23,448 nt of DNA, taken from the NCBI GenBank assembly GCA_043808305.1, contig JAZDFB010000133.1, forward strand, positions 1 through 23,448, written 5' to 3'. The position numbers were made by a program, and so were the translations under genes. This DNA is from JBBAAP01 sp043808305. GTDB taxonomy: Bacteria; Planctomycetota; MHYJ01; JACQXL01. Below the pieces are notes generated by a model. That model did no database searches. It saw only the letters and a program-made list of their open reading frames with translations, and was not told where the DNA came from. This document shows positions 14,629 through 22,324 of the stretch, in pieces. Position 1 is the stretch's first letter, and the number at the start of each line of letters is the position of its first letter.

Positions 14629-17307
14629 CTACCCAAGCAGGTCTTTGAGCGCGTCGTTCAGCCGGGCCGATTGGTCGGCCAGCTCCTTGCACAGGGCGTC
14701 CTCTTTTTCCACAATCACTTCCGGCGCGCGCTTGCGGAAATTCTCATCGGCCAGCCTGCTCCTGGATGCGGCCAGCAGTTCGGTCAGCTTCTTGAGTTTG
14801 CCATCTATCCGCTTTTTCTCAGCGGCGATGTCGATGATACCTTCGAGAGGGATGAATATCTGGATATCGCCAAGCACTTCGGTGGCGGACAGTTTTGGCC
14901 TGGCCGTCTTGATACCCCATTCGACCTGCTCTATCACGCCCAGATTTGTTATCAGGGTTTCAAACTGACGGATATCCTTAAGCACGTCGTCGTTGTTGGC
15001 TGAGATAACCAGTTTCAGCGGTTTGCGCTTGTCGATATCCATCTTGTTGCGGATATCGCGCACGCCCCGGACAATACCCATCAACTGTCCGAAGGTCTTT
15101 TCAACCGGCAGGTCGAACAGCCGCTCATCCGGTTTAGGCCAATCCGACCGGGCTATCGATTCCACCGGTTCAAAACCGAACCGTTCCCAAAGCTCCTCGG
15201 TGATGAAAGGGATATACGGATGGAGCATCCTCAGAATATTGCTGAACACCTGCCTGAGCACTATGTCCACTCCGGCCGGGTCAACCTGCTTATACAAACG
15301 GGGCTTGATTATTTCCAGGTACCAATCGCAGAACTCGCTCCAGAAGAAATGGTATATGATGTAAGCGGCCTGGCTGAATTCGTATCTCTCCAGCGCGTTG
15401 GTGTAATCGCGGATGGTCGAATTCAGACGGCTGAGTATCCAGCGGTCTTCGGGCAGGTGCGGATAGAAATCCGCCGTATTGCCGGCCGGCGGCAGGTTGG
15501 AAATAACCAACCGCGAGGCGTTCCATAGCTTGGTGCAGAAGTTGCGGCCTGCCTCGTATGTATTATTGGTCAAACAGATGTCGCCGCCCAGCGGGATATT
15601 GGCCATAATCCCGAATCTGAGCGCATCGGCGCTGTATTTGTTCATCAGGTCCAGCGGGTCCGGAGAATTACCCAGCGATTTGCTTAGCTTCCGGCCCCGC
15701 TCATCGCGCGCTATTCCGTGGAGATAAACATGCCGGAAAGGCACTTCGTTGGTAAATTCCAGTCCGGCCATTATCATCCGCGATACCCAGAAAAATATGA
15801 TGTCCTTGCCAGAATTCAACCAAGCCGTCGGGTAAAAATACTTAAAATCCTGAGTCTTTTCCGGCCAGCCAAACACGGCAAACGGCCACAGCCAGGACGA
15901 AAACCAGGTATCCAGCACGTCCGGGTCCTGCTCCAGCTGGGTCCCGCCGCAATGTGGACATTTGGCCGGCGCTTTCCTGCCGGCTATCGGCGGACAAGTA
16001 GTGGTTTCATCCCGCAATCCTGCGGGACTCCGCTTCGCTGCGCAGTACCATATTGGTATCTGGTGTCCCCACCAGAGTTGTCTGGAGATGCACCAGTCAC
16101 GGATATTAGACATCCATTCCATATAAACCTTGGACCAGCGTTCCGGGTAGAACTTCACCCGTCCATCTTTAACGGCATTGATGGCCGGCTCGGCCAGCGG
16201 TTTCATCTTTACAAACCACTGCCTGGAAAGATACGGCTCGATGATTGTATTACACCGGTAACAATGCCCGACGGCGTGGAGATGCTTGTCCTTTTTCTCG
16301 TACAGCCCGGCCTGTTCCAGGTCGGCGATGATGCGCTTGCGGCACTCGAACCGGTCCAGCCCTTTGTAAGGCCCGGCGTTCTCATTCATACGGCCGGTCT
16401 CATCCATCACCTTGATGAAAGGCAGGTTATGCCGCCCGGCCAGCTGGAAATCGTTGGGGTCGTGCGCCGGGGTCACCTTGACCGCGCCGGAGCCGAATTC
16501 CTGGCTGACCATAGGGTCGGCGATAATCGGTATCCGGCGGTTGATAATTGGCAAGATGACCGTTTTGCCGACCATATCTTTATAGCGTTTGTCGGACGGA
16601 TTGACCGCCACGGCCGTATCGCCCAGTATCGTTTCCGGCCGGGTCGTTGCCACCGTAATGTATTCATTGGGATTTGGGATTTGGGATTTGGGATTTACTA
16701 TGGGGTACTTAACCCAATACAGCCCGCCCTCGATATCCTGATGCTCAACCTCCTCATCCGAAAGTGCCGTCTGGCAACGCGGGCACCAGTTGATGATATA
16801 ATCGCCGCGGTAAATCAAACCCTTCTCGTAGAGCCGGACAAAGACCTCAGTCACGGCCGCCGAGTATGGCTCGTCCATAGTAAAGCGCAACCGGTCCCAG
16901 TCGCAGGAACAGCCCAGCCGCTTGAGTTGTTGGATGATGGTGCCGCCGTATTTCTCCTTCCACTCCCAGGCCCGCTTGAGGAATCCGTGCCGTCCGATGT
17001 CGTGGCGGCTAGTGCCTTCCTCAACCAGTTTCTTTTCCATCACATTATGGGTAGCAATGCTCGCGTGGTCCGTGCCCGGTATCCAGGCCGTCTCGTAGCC
17101 CTGCATCCGCTTAAAGCGGACGATGATATCCTGAGGAGTCTCGTCCATAATATGGCCCATATGAAGGATGCCGGTGATATTAGGCGGCGGGATGACCACG
17201 GAGAACGGTTTCTTCCGTGACGATACGGTAGCCTGGCCGATGCCCAGCGCCTCCCACTTGGCCAGGATGCGCAATTCAACCTCTGACGGTTTGTACACAG
17301 ATTCCAT
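14629..17307 (-). CDS. valS: Valyl-tRNA synthetase
   Basis: This class I synthetase attaches valine to tRNA-Val. The 892 residues include the HIGH-type motif HMGH (49-52) after PPPNITG, the editing domain with TTRPETILGD (about 220-229), DVLDTWFSSWLWP, the KMSKS-type motif KLSKS (540-544), the anticodon-binding domain, and a C-terminal coiled-coil arm rich in K, R and E. Length and order are normal for bacterial ValS. Two stretches look like inserted repeat DNA: residues about 423-433, between WYC and the KCPHCGG zinc half-site, coded by a palindrome; and residues about 204-215, coded by a heptamer tandem repeat. The start at 17307 has no clear ribosome binding site but lies about 40 nt below a good promoter. 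Confidence 0.97.
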   Translation of the reverse strand: MESVYKPSEVELRILAKWEALGIGQATVSSRKKPFSVVIPPPNITGILHMGHIMDETPQDIIVRFKRMQGYETAWIPGTDHASIATHNVMEKKLVEEGTSRHDIGRHGFLKRAWEWKEKYGGTIIQQLKRLGCSCDWDRLRFTMDEPYSAAVTEVFVRLYEKGLIYRGDYIINWCPRCQTALSDEEVEHQDIEGGLYWVKYPIVNPKSQIPNPNEYITVATTRPETILGDTAVAVNPSDKRYKDMVGKTVILPIINRRIPIIADPMVSQEFGSGAVKVTPAHDPNDFQLAGRHNLPFIKVMDETGRMNENAGPYKGLDRFECRKRIIADLEQAGLYEKKDKHLHAVGHCYRCNTIIEPYLSRQWFVKMKPLAEPAINAVKDGRVKFYPERWSKVYMEWMSNIRDWCISRQLWWGHQIPIWYCAAKRSPAGLRDETTTCPPIAGRKAPAKCPHCGGTQLEQDPDVLDTWFSSWLWPFAVFGWPEKTQDFKYFYPTAWLNSGKDIIFFWVSRMIMAGLEFTNEVPFRHVYLHGIARDERGRKLSKSLGNSPDPLDLMNKYSADALRFGIMANIPLGGDICLTNNTYEAGRNFCTKLWNASRLVISNLPPAGNTADFYPHLPEDRWILSRLNSTIRDYTNALERYEFSQAAYIIYHFFWSEFCDWYLEIIKPRLYKQVDPAGVDIVLRQVFSNILRMLHPYIPFITEELWERFGFEPVESIARSDWPKPDERLFDLPVEKTFGQLMGIVRGVRDIRNKMDIDKRKPLKLVISANNDDVLKDIRQFETLITNLGVIEQVEWGIKTARPKLSATEVLGDIQIFIPLEGIIDIAAEKKRIDGKLKKLTELLAASRSRLADENFRKRAPEVIVEKEDALCKELADQSARLNDALKDLLG
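16007..16041 (-). repeat. Palindromic element read in frame inside valS
   Basis: A perfect hairpin TCCCGCA-atcc-TGCGGGA (16010-16027) is followed by the small inverted repeat CGCttcgctGCG (16031-16042). The hairpin belongs to the CCCGC/GCGGG family seen between genes. It encodes AAKRSPAGLRD in ValS at a position where a short zinc-ribbon loop is usual. Confidence 0.6.
16667..16696 (-). repeat. Heptamer tandem repeat inside valS
   Basis: About four copies of TTTGGGA on the plus strand, 30 bp in all. In frame it encodes NPKSQIPNPN in the ValS editing-domain region just before EYITVATTRPET. Confidence 0.8.
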
Positions 17308-17347
17308 AGTTAGCCGTTAGCCTCGCAGTTGCGATAAATAGAAATTC

Positions 17348-17375
17348 ACTATACATCTCCTGATGACCCTGTCAA
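17348..17375 (-). promoter_or_regulatory. Predicted valS promoter
   Basis: On the minus strand, a perfect -35 TTGACA (17375-17370), a 16-nt spacer and -10 TATAGT (17353-17348, 5 of 6) give a leader of about 35-40 nt. It lies just beside the end of the 17384-17524 repeat element. Confidence 0.6.
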
Positions 17376-17383
17376 AATAATTA

Positions 17384-17524
17384 GTGTCACTTCGAGCTGA
17401 ACAAGTTATACTTCGGCAGTTTGAGTGTAACGAATTATACTCCGGCAGTTGGAGCAAAGCGACTTACTGCCGAGTATCCTCAGCTGTAACGCTCCTTTGT
17501 CGCTAACAGCCGATGGAGTGACAC
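17384..17524. repeat. MITE-like inverted-repeat element between valS and the DUF502 gene
   Basis: The 300-bp gap 17308-17607 holds no gene. Terminal arms GTGTCACT (17384-17391) and AGTGACAC (17517-17524) are perfect inverted repeats flanked on both sides by TTA, a possible 3-bp target duplication. Inside are two 20-bp direct repeats with 2 mismatches (17406-17425 and 17435-17454) and a hairpin ATACTcCGGCAGT / ACTGCCGAGTAT (17437-17476). Confidence 0.55.
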
Positions 17525-17607
17525 TTATCCTTGAGCCACAGCGAATGGGATTCTGAATTGATAAAAGATAATGAGGGTGGATGTATCCCTAAATAATATG
17601 ATGGGGT

Positions 17608-18171
17608 TTATTTGTTATTTGCATGACTGCCGCTGATGCCGGCGGAAACGATGAACTTCATCACCTCGGGGCCGTTCTTATTTATGGGCGTGATTTGGTC
17701 TTTGTGGACTATTATCAGGTTGCCGGAGAAGTTATATGACTGGGGCATATAGACCGCAACGTGGTCTTTGAGGTCCAGTCCCAGCTCGGCCAGGTCGTCC
17801 CGGGTGATAAAACCCAATACCTTAGCGTTTGACTCGGGCAATAGCGACACCAGCACCGGCCGGTCAAACATCTTCTTGTCGCCGGTAAACGCGCCGGTCA
17901 GGTCCTTGATGGAGGTATATACCAGTTTTATCAGAGGGATGTGCTTGAAGGCGCTGTCAATCAGGTTCAATACGCTCCGGCCGAAAAAACCCGGAAGCAG
18001 GTATCCCACCGCCGTGACCAGAAGGATAGTAGCTACAAACCCGACGCCGGGCAGGGGTATATGCAACAGACCGTCAACCCAGTTGAAAACCAGGTAAAGC
18101 GCGTAAACCGTGACGGCTATCGGAACGATGAATAGCAGTCCATTGACAAAATAACCCAAAATTTTTCTCAT
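17608..18171 (-). CDS. DUF502 family membrane protein
   Basis: The 187-residue protein has two N-terminal membrane segments (about 6-28 and 43-65), with the first followed by NWVDGLLHIPLPGVG. The conserved soluble part reads HIPLIKLVYTSIKDLTGAFTGDKKMFDRPVLVSLLPES, VLGFITRDDL and VAVYMPQSYNFSGNLIIVHKDQI, the standard pattern of DUF502 proteins. The family's function is not established. It lies 48 bp downstream of ppdK on the same strand and is probably cotranscribed; the gap has three tandem TGACTAA copies (18196-18216). No clear ribosome binding site precedes the ATG, which is the only reasonable start for the first membrane segment. Confidence 0.92.
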   Translation of the reverse strand: MRKILGYFVNGLLFIVPIAVTVYALYLVFNWVDGLLHIPLPGVGFVATILLVTAVGYLLPGFFGRSVLNLIDSAFKHIPLIKLVYTSIKDLTGAFTGDKKMFDRPVLVSLLPESNAKVLGFITRDDLAELGLDLKDHVAVYMPQSYNFSGNLIIVHKDQITPINKNGPEVMKFIVSAGISGSHANNK

Positions 18172-18195
18172 ATAATTAAAGGCACAGACTAAAAA

Positions 18196-18216
18196 TGACT
18201 AATGACTAATGTCTAA
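18196..18216. repeat. Three tandem TGACTAA heptamers
   Basis: Three consecutive 7-bp units, the last reading TGTCTAA, fill much of the 48-bp gap between ppdK and the DUF502 gene. Confidence 0.75.
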
Positions 18217-18219
18217 TCC

Positions 18220-20883
18220 CTATTTTCCCAGCGCCGCATGGGCCGCGGCCAGCCGGGCGATGGGCACGCGGTAAGGCGATGCGCTGACGTAATCCAACCC
18301 GACCTTATGGCAGAAATGGATGGATTGCGGGTCGCCGCCGTGTTCGCCGCAGATGCCGATGCGGATACCTTTGCGGGCTTTTCGGCCCTTGGCCACAGCC
18401 ATGGCTATCAACTGGCCGACGCCTTCTTCGTCTATGCTGACAAACGGGTCGTAAGGAAGTATTTTATTGGCCACATAGTACTTGATGAACCGGCCGGCGT
18501 CGTCGCGAGAGAAGCCGAAGGTCATCTGGGTCAGGTCGTTGGTGCCGAATGAGAAGAACTCGGCCTCAAGCGCGATTTTCTCGGCCGTCAGCGCGGCCCG
18601 GGGAATTTCTATCATCGTGCCGACCTTGTAATGGACTTTGATGCACTGCTCTTTCATAACCTGTTCGGCCATGCGGATAACGATATCTTTCTGATTCTTC
18701 ATCTCGTTGACATGCCCGACTATCGGAATCATTATTTCGGGCTGGACATTTTTGCCCTTTTTAGCCACCTCGCAGGCGGCTTCGATAATGGCCCGGACCT
18801 GCATCTCGGTTATCTCCGGGTAGGTGATGCCCAGCCGGCAGCCCCGGTGGCCCATCATCGGGTTGAACTCGGACAGCTCTTCAACGCGCTTGAGCAGTTT
18901 TTCCTTGGCCGCGACTTCTTCGCCCTGGCGGCTGCCTTCCAGCTTAATGGTCGTGATTTCGACCATCAGTTCTTCGCGCTTGGGCAGGAATTCGTGCAAC
19001 GGCGGGTCAATCATCCGGATGGTTACCGGATAACCCTTCATTATGTCGAATAGCCTGAAGAAATCGTCTTTTTGCAGGGGCAAAAGCTTGTTCAGCGCTT
19101 TGCGGCGGAGTTCTTCGGTTTCAGCCAGAATCATTTCCTGGACAATCGGCAACCGGTCCGGCGCGAAGAACATATGCTCGGTCCGACACAGGCCGATGCC
19201 CATGGCTCCGAATTTTATGGCCATATCCGCGTCGCGCGGAATGTCGGCGTTGGCTTCGACGCCCAGCTTGCGGAACTTGTCGGCCCAGCCCAGAAGCTTA
19301 TTGAAATCCTGGAACATCTTTGATTTTTCAGGCGCCAGCGTTCCCTTGACCACCTGCATTATTTCCGAATCGTTGGTCTTGATGTCGCCCAGAAATACTT
19401 CGCCGGTCGAGCCGTCAATGGAGATAAAATCGCCTTCCTTGACGGTAACATTGCCGGAAGTGAATTTCTTATATTTTTCGCTGACCTTGATGGCCGAACA
19501 GCCGACCACGCAGGGCTTGCCCATCTGGCGGCCGACCACGGCGGCGTGCGAGGTCATCCCGCCGGTGGCGGTCAGAACGCCCCTGGCCTTTATCATACCT
19601 TCAACGTCGTCCGGCGATGTCTCGGCCCGGACGAGCAGGACTCGTTCGCCTTTTTGAGCATTGTTAACCGCATCAGACGCGGTAAAGACTGCTTTACCGG
19701 ACGCCGCGCCCGGTGAGGCGTTAAGCCCCTTGGCGATGACTTTGGCTTTTTTCCGCGCTTCCAAATCAAATATCGGATGCAAGACCTGGTTAATCTGGTC
19801 CGGCTCTATCCTTAAAACAGCTTCCTTCTGGCTTATCAGTTTTTCCTCGACCATATCAACGGCGATGCGCAGGGCGGCGTAGCCGGTGCGCTTGCCGTTT
19901 CTGGTCTGAAGCATATAGAGCTTGCCGTTTTCAATGGTAAACTCAAAATCCTGGATGTCGCAGTAATGTTTTTCCAGGCGGTCGGTTATGTCCCGCAGTT
20001 GCTTGAAAACATCGGGCATCTCGTCAGACAGTTTGGTAATCGGTTGGGGCGTGCGGATGCCTGCCACCACGTCTTCGCCCTGTGCGTTGGTCAGGTATTC
20101 GCCGTAGAACTTCTTTTCTCCGGTCGCCGGATTGCGGGTAAAACCCACGCCGGTGGCGCTGGTCATACCCAGGTTACCGAATACCATAGTCTGGATATTG
20201 ACGGCTGTGCCAATTTCTTCTGGTATCTTGTACATAGCCCGGTAGGCATTAGCCCGGGGATTGCGCCAGGAGCGGAATACGGCATCGCGGGCCATTGCCA
20301 GCTGGACCAGCGGTTCCTGCGGAAACGGCTTGCCCGAACGTTCCAGTATTAATTTCTTGAGCTTGGCAACCTTGTCTTTGTTACTGCCTTCGGACATGCC
20401 CAAAGTCTTGGCGTATTCTATATCCAGAACCACCTCGCCGAACATCATCAAAAGGCGGCGGTAGCAGTCGTAGGCAAAATCCAGGTTATTGGTTAACCTA
20501 ACCAGCCCCTCCACTGTTTGGTCGTTCATACCAACGTTAAGGATGGTATCCATCATGCCGGGCATGGAGAACTTGGCGCCGGAGCGGACCGAGACCAAGA
20601 GCGGATTTGCCGGGTCGCTGAACTTCTTGCCGGTAGTCGATTCGAGCATCTGGATATATTTAAGGTATGTCTTTTCCAAGGTGGGCGGAAACTTTTCGCC
20701 GCTTTGGTAATAGAGGCGGCAAACGGCGGTGGAGATGGTGAATCCCGGAGGTATCGGCACGCCCAGCCGGGACATCTCGGCCAGGTTGGCGCCCTTGCCG
20801 CCCAGAAGGTCTTTCATCGCGCCTTTGCCTTCGGTCTTCTTGCCGCCGAAGAAATATAAATACTTTTTACTGCTGATAGTCAT
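18220..20883 (-). CDS. ppdK: Pyruvate, phosphate dikinase
   Basis: PPDK reversibly converts pyruvate, ATP and phosphate to phosphoenolpyruvate, AMP and pyrophosphate. The 887-residue protein has the ATP-binding start GGKGANLAEM, the phosphohistidine motif GGMTSHAAVV with His446, and the C-terminal pyruvate-binding barrel with SFGTNDLTQMTFGFSRDD and GICGEHGGDP (catalytic Cys845). Length and order are typical of bacterial PPDK. The start at 20883 follows AAAGGAGAT. A 124-bp MITE sits immediately upstream, its target duplication overlapping the first bases of the ribosome binding site, so ppdK has been cut off from its former upstream sequence or now uses a promoter in or beyond the element. With the oxidoreductase operon it makes pyruvate a branch point. 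Confidence 0.97.
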   Translation of the reverse strand: MTISSKKYLYFFGGKKTEGKGAMKDLLGGKGANLAEMSRLGVPIPPGFTISTAVCRLYYQSGEKFPPTLEKTYLKYIQMLESTTGKKFSDPANPLLVSVRSGAKFSMPGMMDTILNVGMNDQTVEGLVRLTNNLDFAYDCYRRLLMMFGEVVLDIEYAKTLGMSEGSNKDKVAKLKKLILERSGKPFPQEPLVQLAMARDAVFRSWRNPRANAYRAMYKIPEEIGTAVNIQTMVFGNLGMTSATGVGFTRNPATGEKKFYGEYLTNAQGEDVVAGIRTPQPITKLSDEMPDVFKQLRDITDRLEKHYCDIQDFEFTIENGKLYMLQTRNGKRTGYAALRIAVDMVEEKLISQKEAVLRIEPDQINQVLHPIFDLEARKKAKVIAKGLNASPGAASGKAVFTASDAVNNAQKGERVLLVRAETSPDDVEGMIKARGVLTATGGMTSHAAVVGRQMGKPCVVGCSAIKVSEKYKKFTSGNVTVKEGDFISIDGSTGEVFLGDIKTNDSEIMQVVKGTLAPEKSKMFQDFNKLLGWADKFRKLGVEANADIPRDADMAIKFGAMGIGLCRTEHMFFAPDRLPIVQEMILAETEELRRKALNKLLPLQKDDFFRLFDIMKGYPVTIRMIDPPLHEFLPKREELMVEITTIKLEGSRQGEEVAAKEKLLKRVEELSEFNPMMGHRGCRLGITYPEITEMQVRAIIEAACEVAKKGKNVQPEIMIPIVGHVNEMKNQKDIVIRMAEQVMKEQCIKVHYKVGTMIEIPRAALTAEKIALEAEFFSFGTNDLTQMTFGFSRDDAGRFIKYYVANKILPYDPFVSIDEEGVGQLIAMAVAKGRKARKGIRIGICGEHGGDPQSIHFCHKVGLDYVSASPYRVPIARLAAAHAALGK

Positions 20884-20901
20884 CTTTTTTTATCTCCTTT
20901 A

Positions 20902-21025
20902 CTGAACTCTTGCGAAATGGGTAACCTGTATCCTAAAATACCCGTAAAATTGTAGTTGCCCGATTTATCGGGCCTCATAAATGAGGCAACTACAAACACC
21001 CATAACGGTTTTCGCAAGAGTTCAG
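20902..21025. mobile_element. Complete 124-bp MITE with TIRs and 5-bp target duplication
   Basis: Perfect 16-bp terminal inverted repeats CTGAACTCTTGCGAAA (20902-20917) and its complement (21010-21025) are flanked by CTTTA on both sides (20897-20901 and 21026-21030). Inside, 11-bp arms TTGTAGTTGCC (20950-20960) and GGCAACTACAA (20985-20995) enclose two hairpins, GCCCGA-ttta-TCGGGC (20958-20973) and CCTCAT-aa-ATGAGG (20973-20986), giving a cruciform. It has no coding capacity, so movement would need a transposase supplied elsewhere. Confidence 0.9.
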
Positions 21026-21035
21026 CTTTAGTTTT

Positions 21036-21138
21036 ACCACAAAGAACACAAAGATTATTCCTGTATTCCTAATAAATATAATCTGCGTAGCCCATAGGGC
21101 TCTGCGTATATCTGCGTCCCATTTTATATAACCGGTTG
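21036..21138. repeat. Short repeat remnants upstream of the MITE
   Basis: Two near-identical ACACAAAGA words lie near 21037-21055. Three TCTGCGT words lie near 21083-21117, two of them separated by the small hairpin GCCC-ata-GGGC. No gene is seen. Confidence 0.45.
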
Positions 21139-21651
21139 TTACTTTTCCTCCGTGGTTTCCTTTTTTGGAGGCGGGAACAACCGGTCCTCGTCCTCCTGTG
21201 GCATTTCCAGTATGCCGGCCAAAGTAAAATCAACCCGCCAGGCCAGGGCATTAGTCTCAGCCGATGCCGGTTCATACACAAAAATAAATGTCTTGCTGTA
21301 TTCCGGGTATTTCCAGTGCTGTAAAATCACCTTTGCTTTTTGGATGCCATTTTCGTTGTAGTAATCAATAGATTTGGTTTCCCAGTTTATCATCATGCTT
21401 CGGATAAGAACCCCGAAGATAGTCCATTTCATCATCATGCTGAAATCGCCGTATTTATAGCGGCTCCGGGTATTTTCCGACAGACAGTAATAAGCCGTGC
21501 CGTAATCTTCCTCTCCCAGGGAATCCCGGAATATTTTCAGGTTCTTGTCCGGGGTTTCAACAGGAACAATCGGCGGCCGGGGCGGGCAGGACGCGCCCGG
21601 CAGCATAATAAGAAACACTGCGACCAGTAATACTATTTGGTAAATTTTCAT
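21139..21651 (-). CDS. Small secreted protein, probable lipoprotein
   Basis: The 170-residue protein opens with MKIYQIVLLVAVFLIMLPGASC; Cys22 is a plausible lipidation site, though G-A-S before it is a weak lipobox. The mature part begins Pro-rich (PPRPPIVPVETP), then reads KIFRDSLGEEDYGTAYYCLS and ends in strands such as GIQKAKVILQHWKYP and WRVDFTLAG, a layout like NTF2-like lipoproteins. The tail is charged (PPPKKETTEEK). The start at 21651 has no ribosome binding site but lies 9 nt after the -10 of a strong predicted promoter, implying a leaderless mRNA. Function unknown; in layout it resembles the lipoprotein at 3964. Confidence 0.75.
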   Translation of the reverse strand: MKIYQIVLLVAVFLIMLPGASCPPRPPIVPVETPDKNLKIFRDSLGEEDYGTAYYCLSENTRSRYKYGDFSMMMKWTIFGVLIRSMMINWETKSIDYYNENGIQKAKVILQHWKYPEYSKTFIFVYEPASAETNALAWRVDFTLAGILEMPQEDEDRLFPPPKKETTEEK

Positions 21652-21660
21652 AAGCGGTTG

Positions 21661-21688
21661 ATTCTATACCGCTTTAACGGAGTGTCAA
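21661..21688 (-). promoter_or_regulatory. Predicted promoter for a leaderless lipoprotein mRNA
   Basis: On the minus strand, TTGACA (21688-21683), a 16-nt spacer and TAGAAT (21666-21661, 5 of 6) end 9 nt before the ATG at 21651. Expected initiation leaves 2-4 nt of leader. Confidence 0.65.
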
Positions 21689-21689
21689 G

Positions 21690-21716
21690 AGAAATAAACC
21701 TAAAAGGTTATTTTTT
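21690..21716 (-). terminator. Possible weak terminator after the HTH gene
   Basis: On the minus strand, AAATAACC pairs with GGTTTATTT (one bulge), followed by TCTCTT. It lies directly after the HTH-gene stop and just before the next promoter. Confidence 0.35.
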
Positions 21717-22232
21717 TTATATCGGCGGATTGAATATCCGGTAGTTAGACCATTTATTCTGTTCGGCTTCGGGCATATTATAAAACGCCCGCGGGTCAAG
21801 CACGATAGCTATAGAATTATCATTGAGCGTTACCTTCCAGAACGCAATCTCCGGGAATGTGGTTGGCGGATTAAAGTTGTCTTTGCCGGCCGCATCCTTG
21901 GTCCAGCCGAGCGTTGACCGGCGAATGTGGTTTTTGTAGTAATCCGATTTGCGGCCGATTCTGCCGTCAAATCCGGCCTCGTGCACAAAATAGGCGAAAT
22001 CTTTGCGGTATTGCTCCAAAACTTCCGGCCGGAAATACATCGGCGGGCTGGCATACTGGTCAATGTAAAGAAGCCGTCTTTTCAGGAATATATCCAGGTC
22101 TTCGGTTTTTACCCGCCACTGACCGCCCACCTTGGCGGCCGGTAGTTTGCCTTTCCTTATTAACCTCAGGACAGTTTTGGTGGAGGTGTTCATATATTCA
22201 GCCACCTCTTTGACCGTCATCAGTTTATTCAT
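21717..22232 (-). CDS. Excisionase-type helix-turn-helix DNA-binding protein
   Basis: From the ATG at 22232 the protein has 171 residues. Residues 5-52 (TVKEVAEYMNTSTKTVLRLI, RKGKLPAAKVGGQWRVKTED, LDIFLKRR) match the MerR-like HTH_17/excisionase domain. The rest, with YFRPEVLEQYRKDFAYFVHE, SDYYKNHIRRSTLGW and FWKVTLNDNSIAIVLDPRAF, is not one I recognise and may be an effector domain. The frame is open upstream to 22655, but that part translates a tandem repeat. A promoter at 22242-22270 places transcription start next to ATG 22232, and there is no ribosome binding site, so I take a short, leaderless gene. The tandem array upstream could be its operator; that is inference. Confidence 0.78.
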   Translation of the reverse strand: MNKLMTVKEVAEYMNTSTKTVLRLIRKGKLPAAKVGGQWRVKTEDLDIFLKRRLLYIDQYASPPMYFRPEVLEQYRKDFAYFVHEAGFDGRIGRKSDYYKNHIRRSTLGWTKDAAGKDNFNPPTTFPEIAFWKVTLNDNSIAIVLDPRAFYNMPEAEQNKWSNYRIFNPPI

Positions 22233-22241
22233 ATAATGGAT

Positions 22242-22270
22242 AGGATAAGATGCAATAAGTTTGAGGTCAA
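22242..22270 (-). promoter_or_regulatory. Predicted promoter of the HTH gene
   Basis: On the minus strand, TTGACC (22270-22265, 5 of 6), a 17-nt spacer and TATCCT (22247-22242, 4 of 6) end 9 nt before ATG 22232, the same geometry as the promoters at 3925 and 21661. Confidence 0.5.
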
Positions 22271-22324
22271 TAAAAACAGCCAAAAAGGACAACAAGAGAC
22301 AACTGAGACCAAGACAGGACACAC

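Noticed and set aside
15718..17220. Long plus-strand reading frame (500 codons) opposite valS
   Set aside because: It is antisense to a clear valyl-tRNA synthetase, has no recognisable domain, and arises from codon bias of the real gene.
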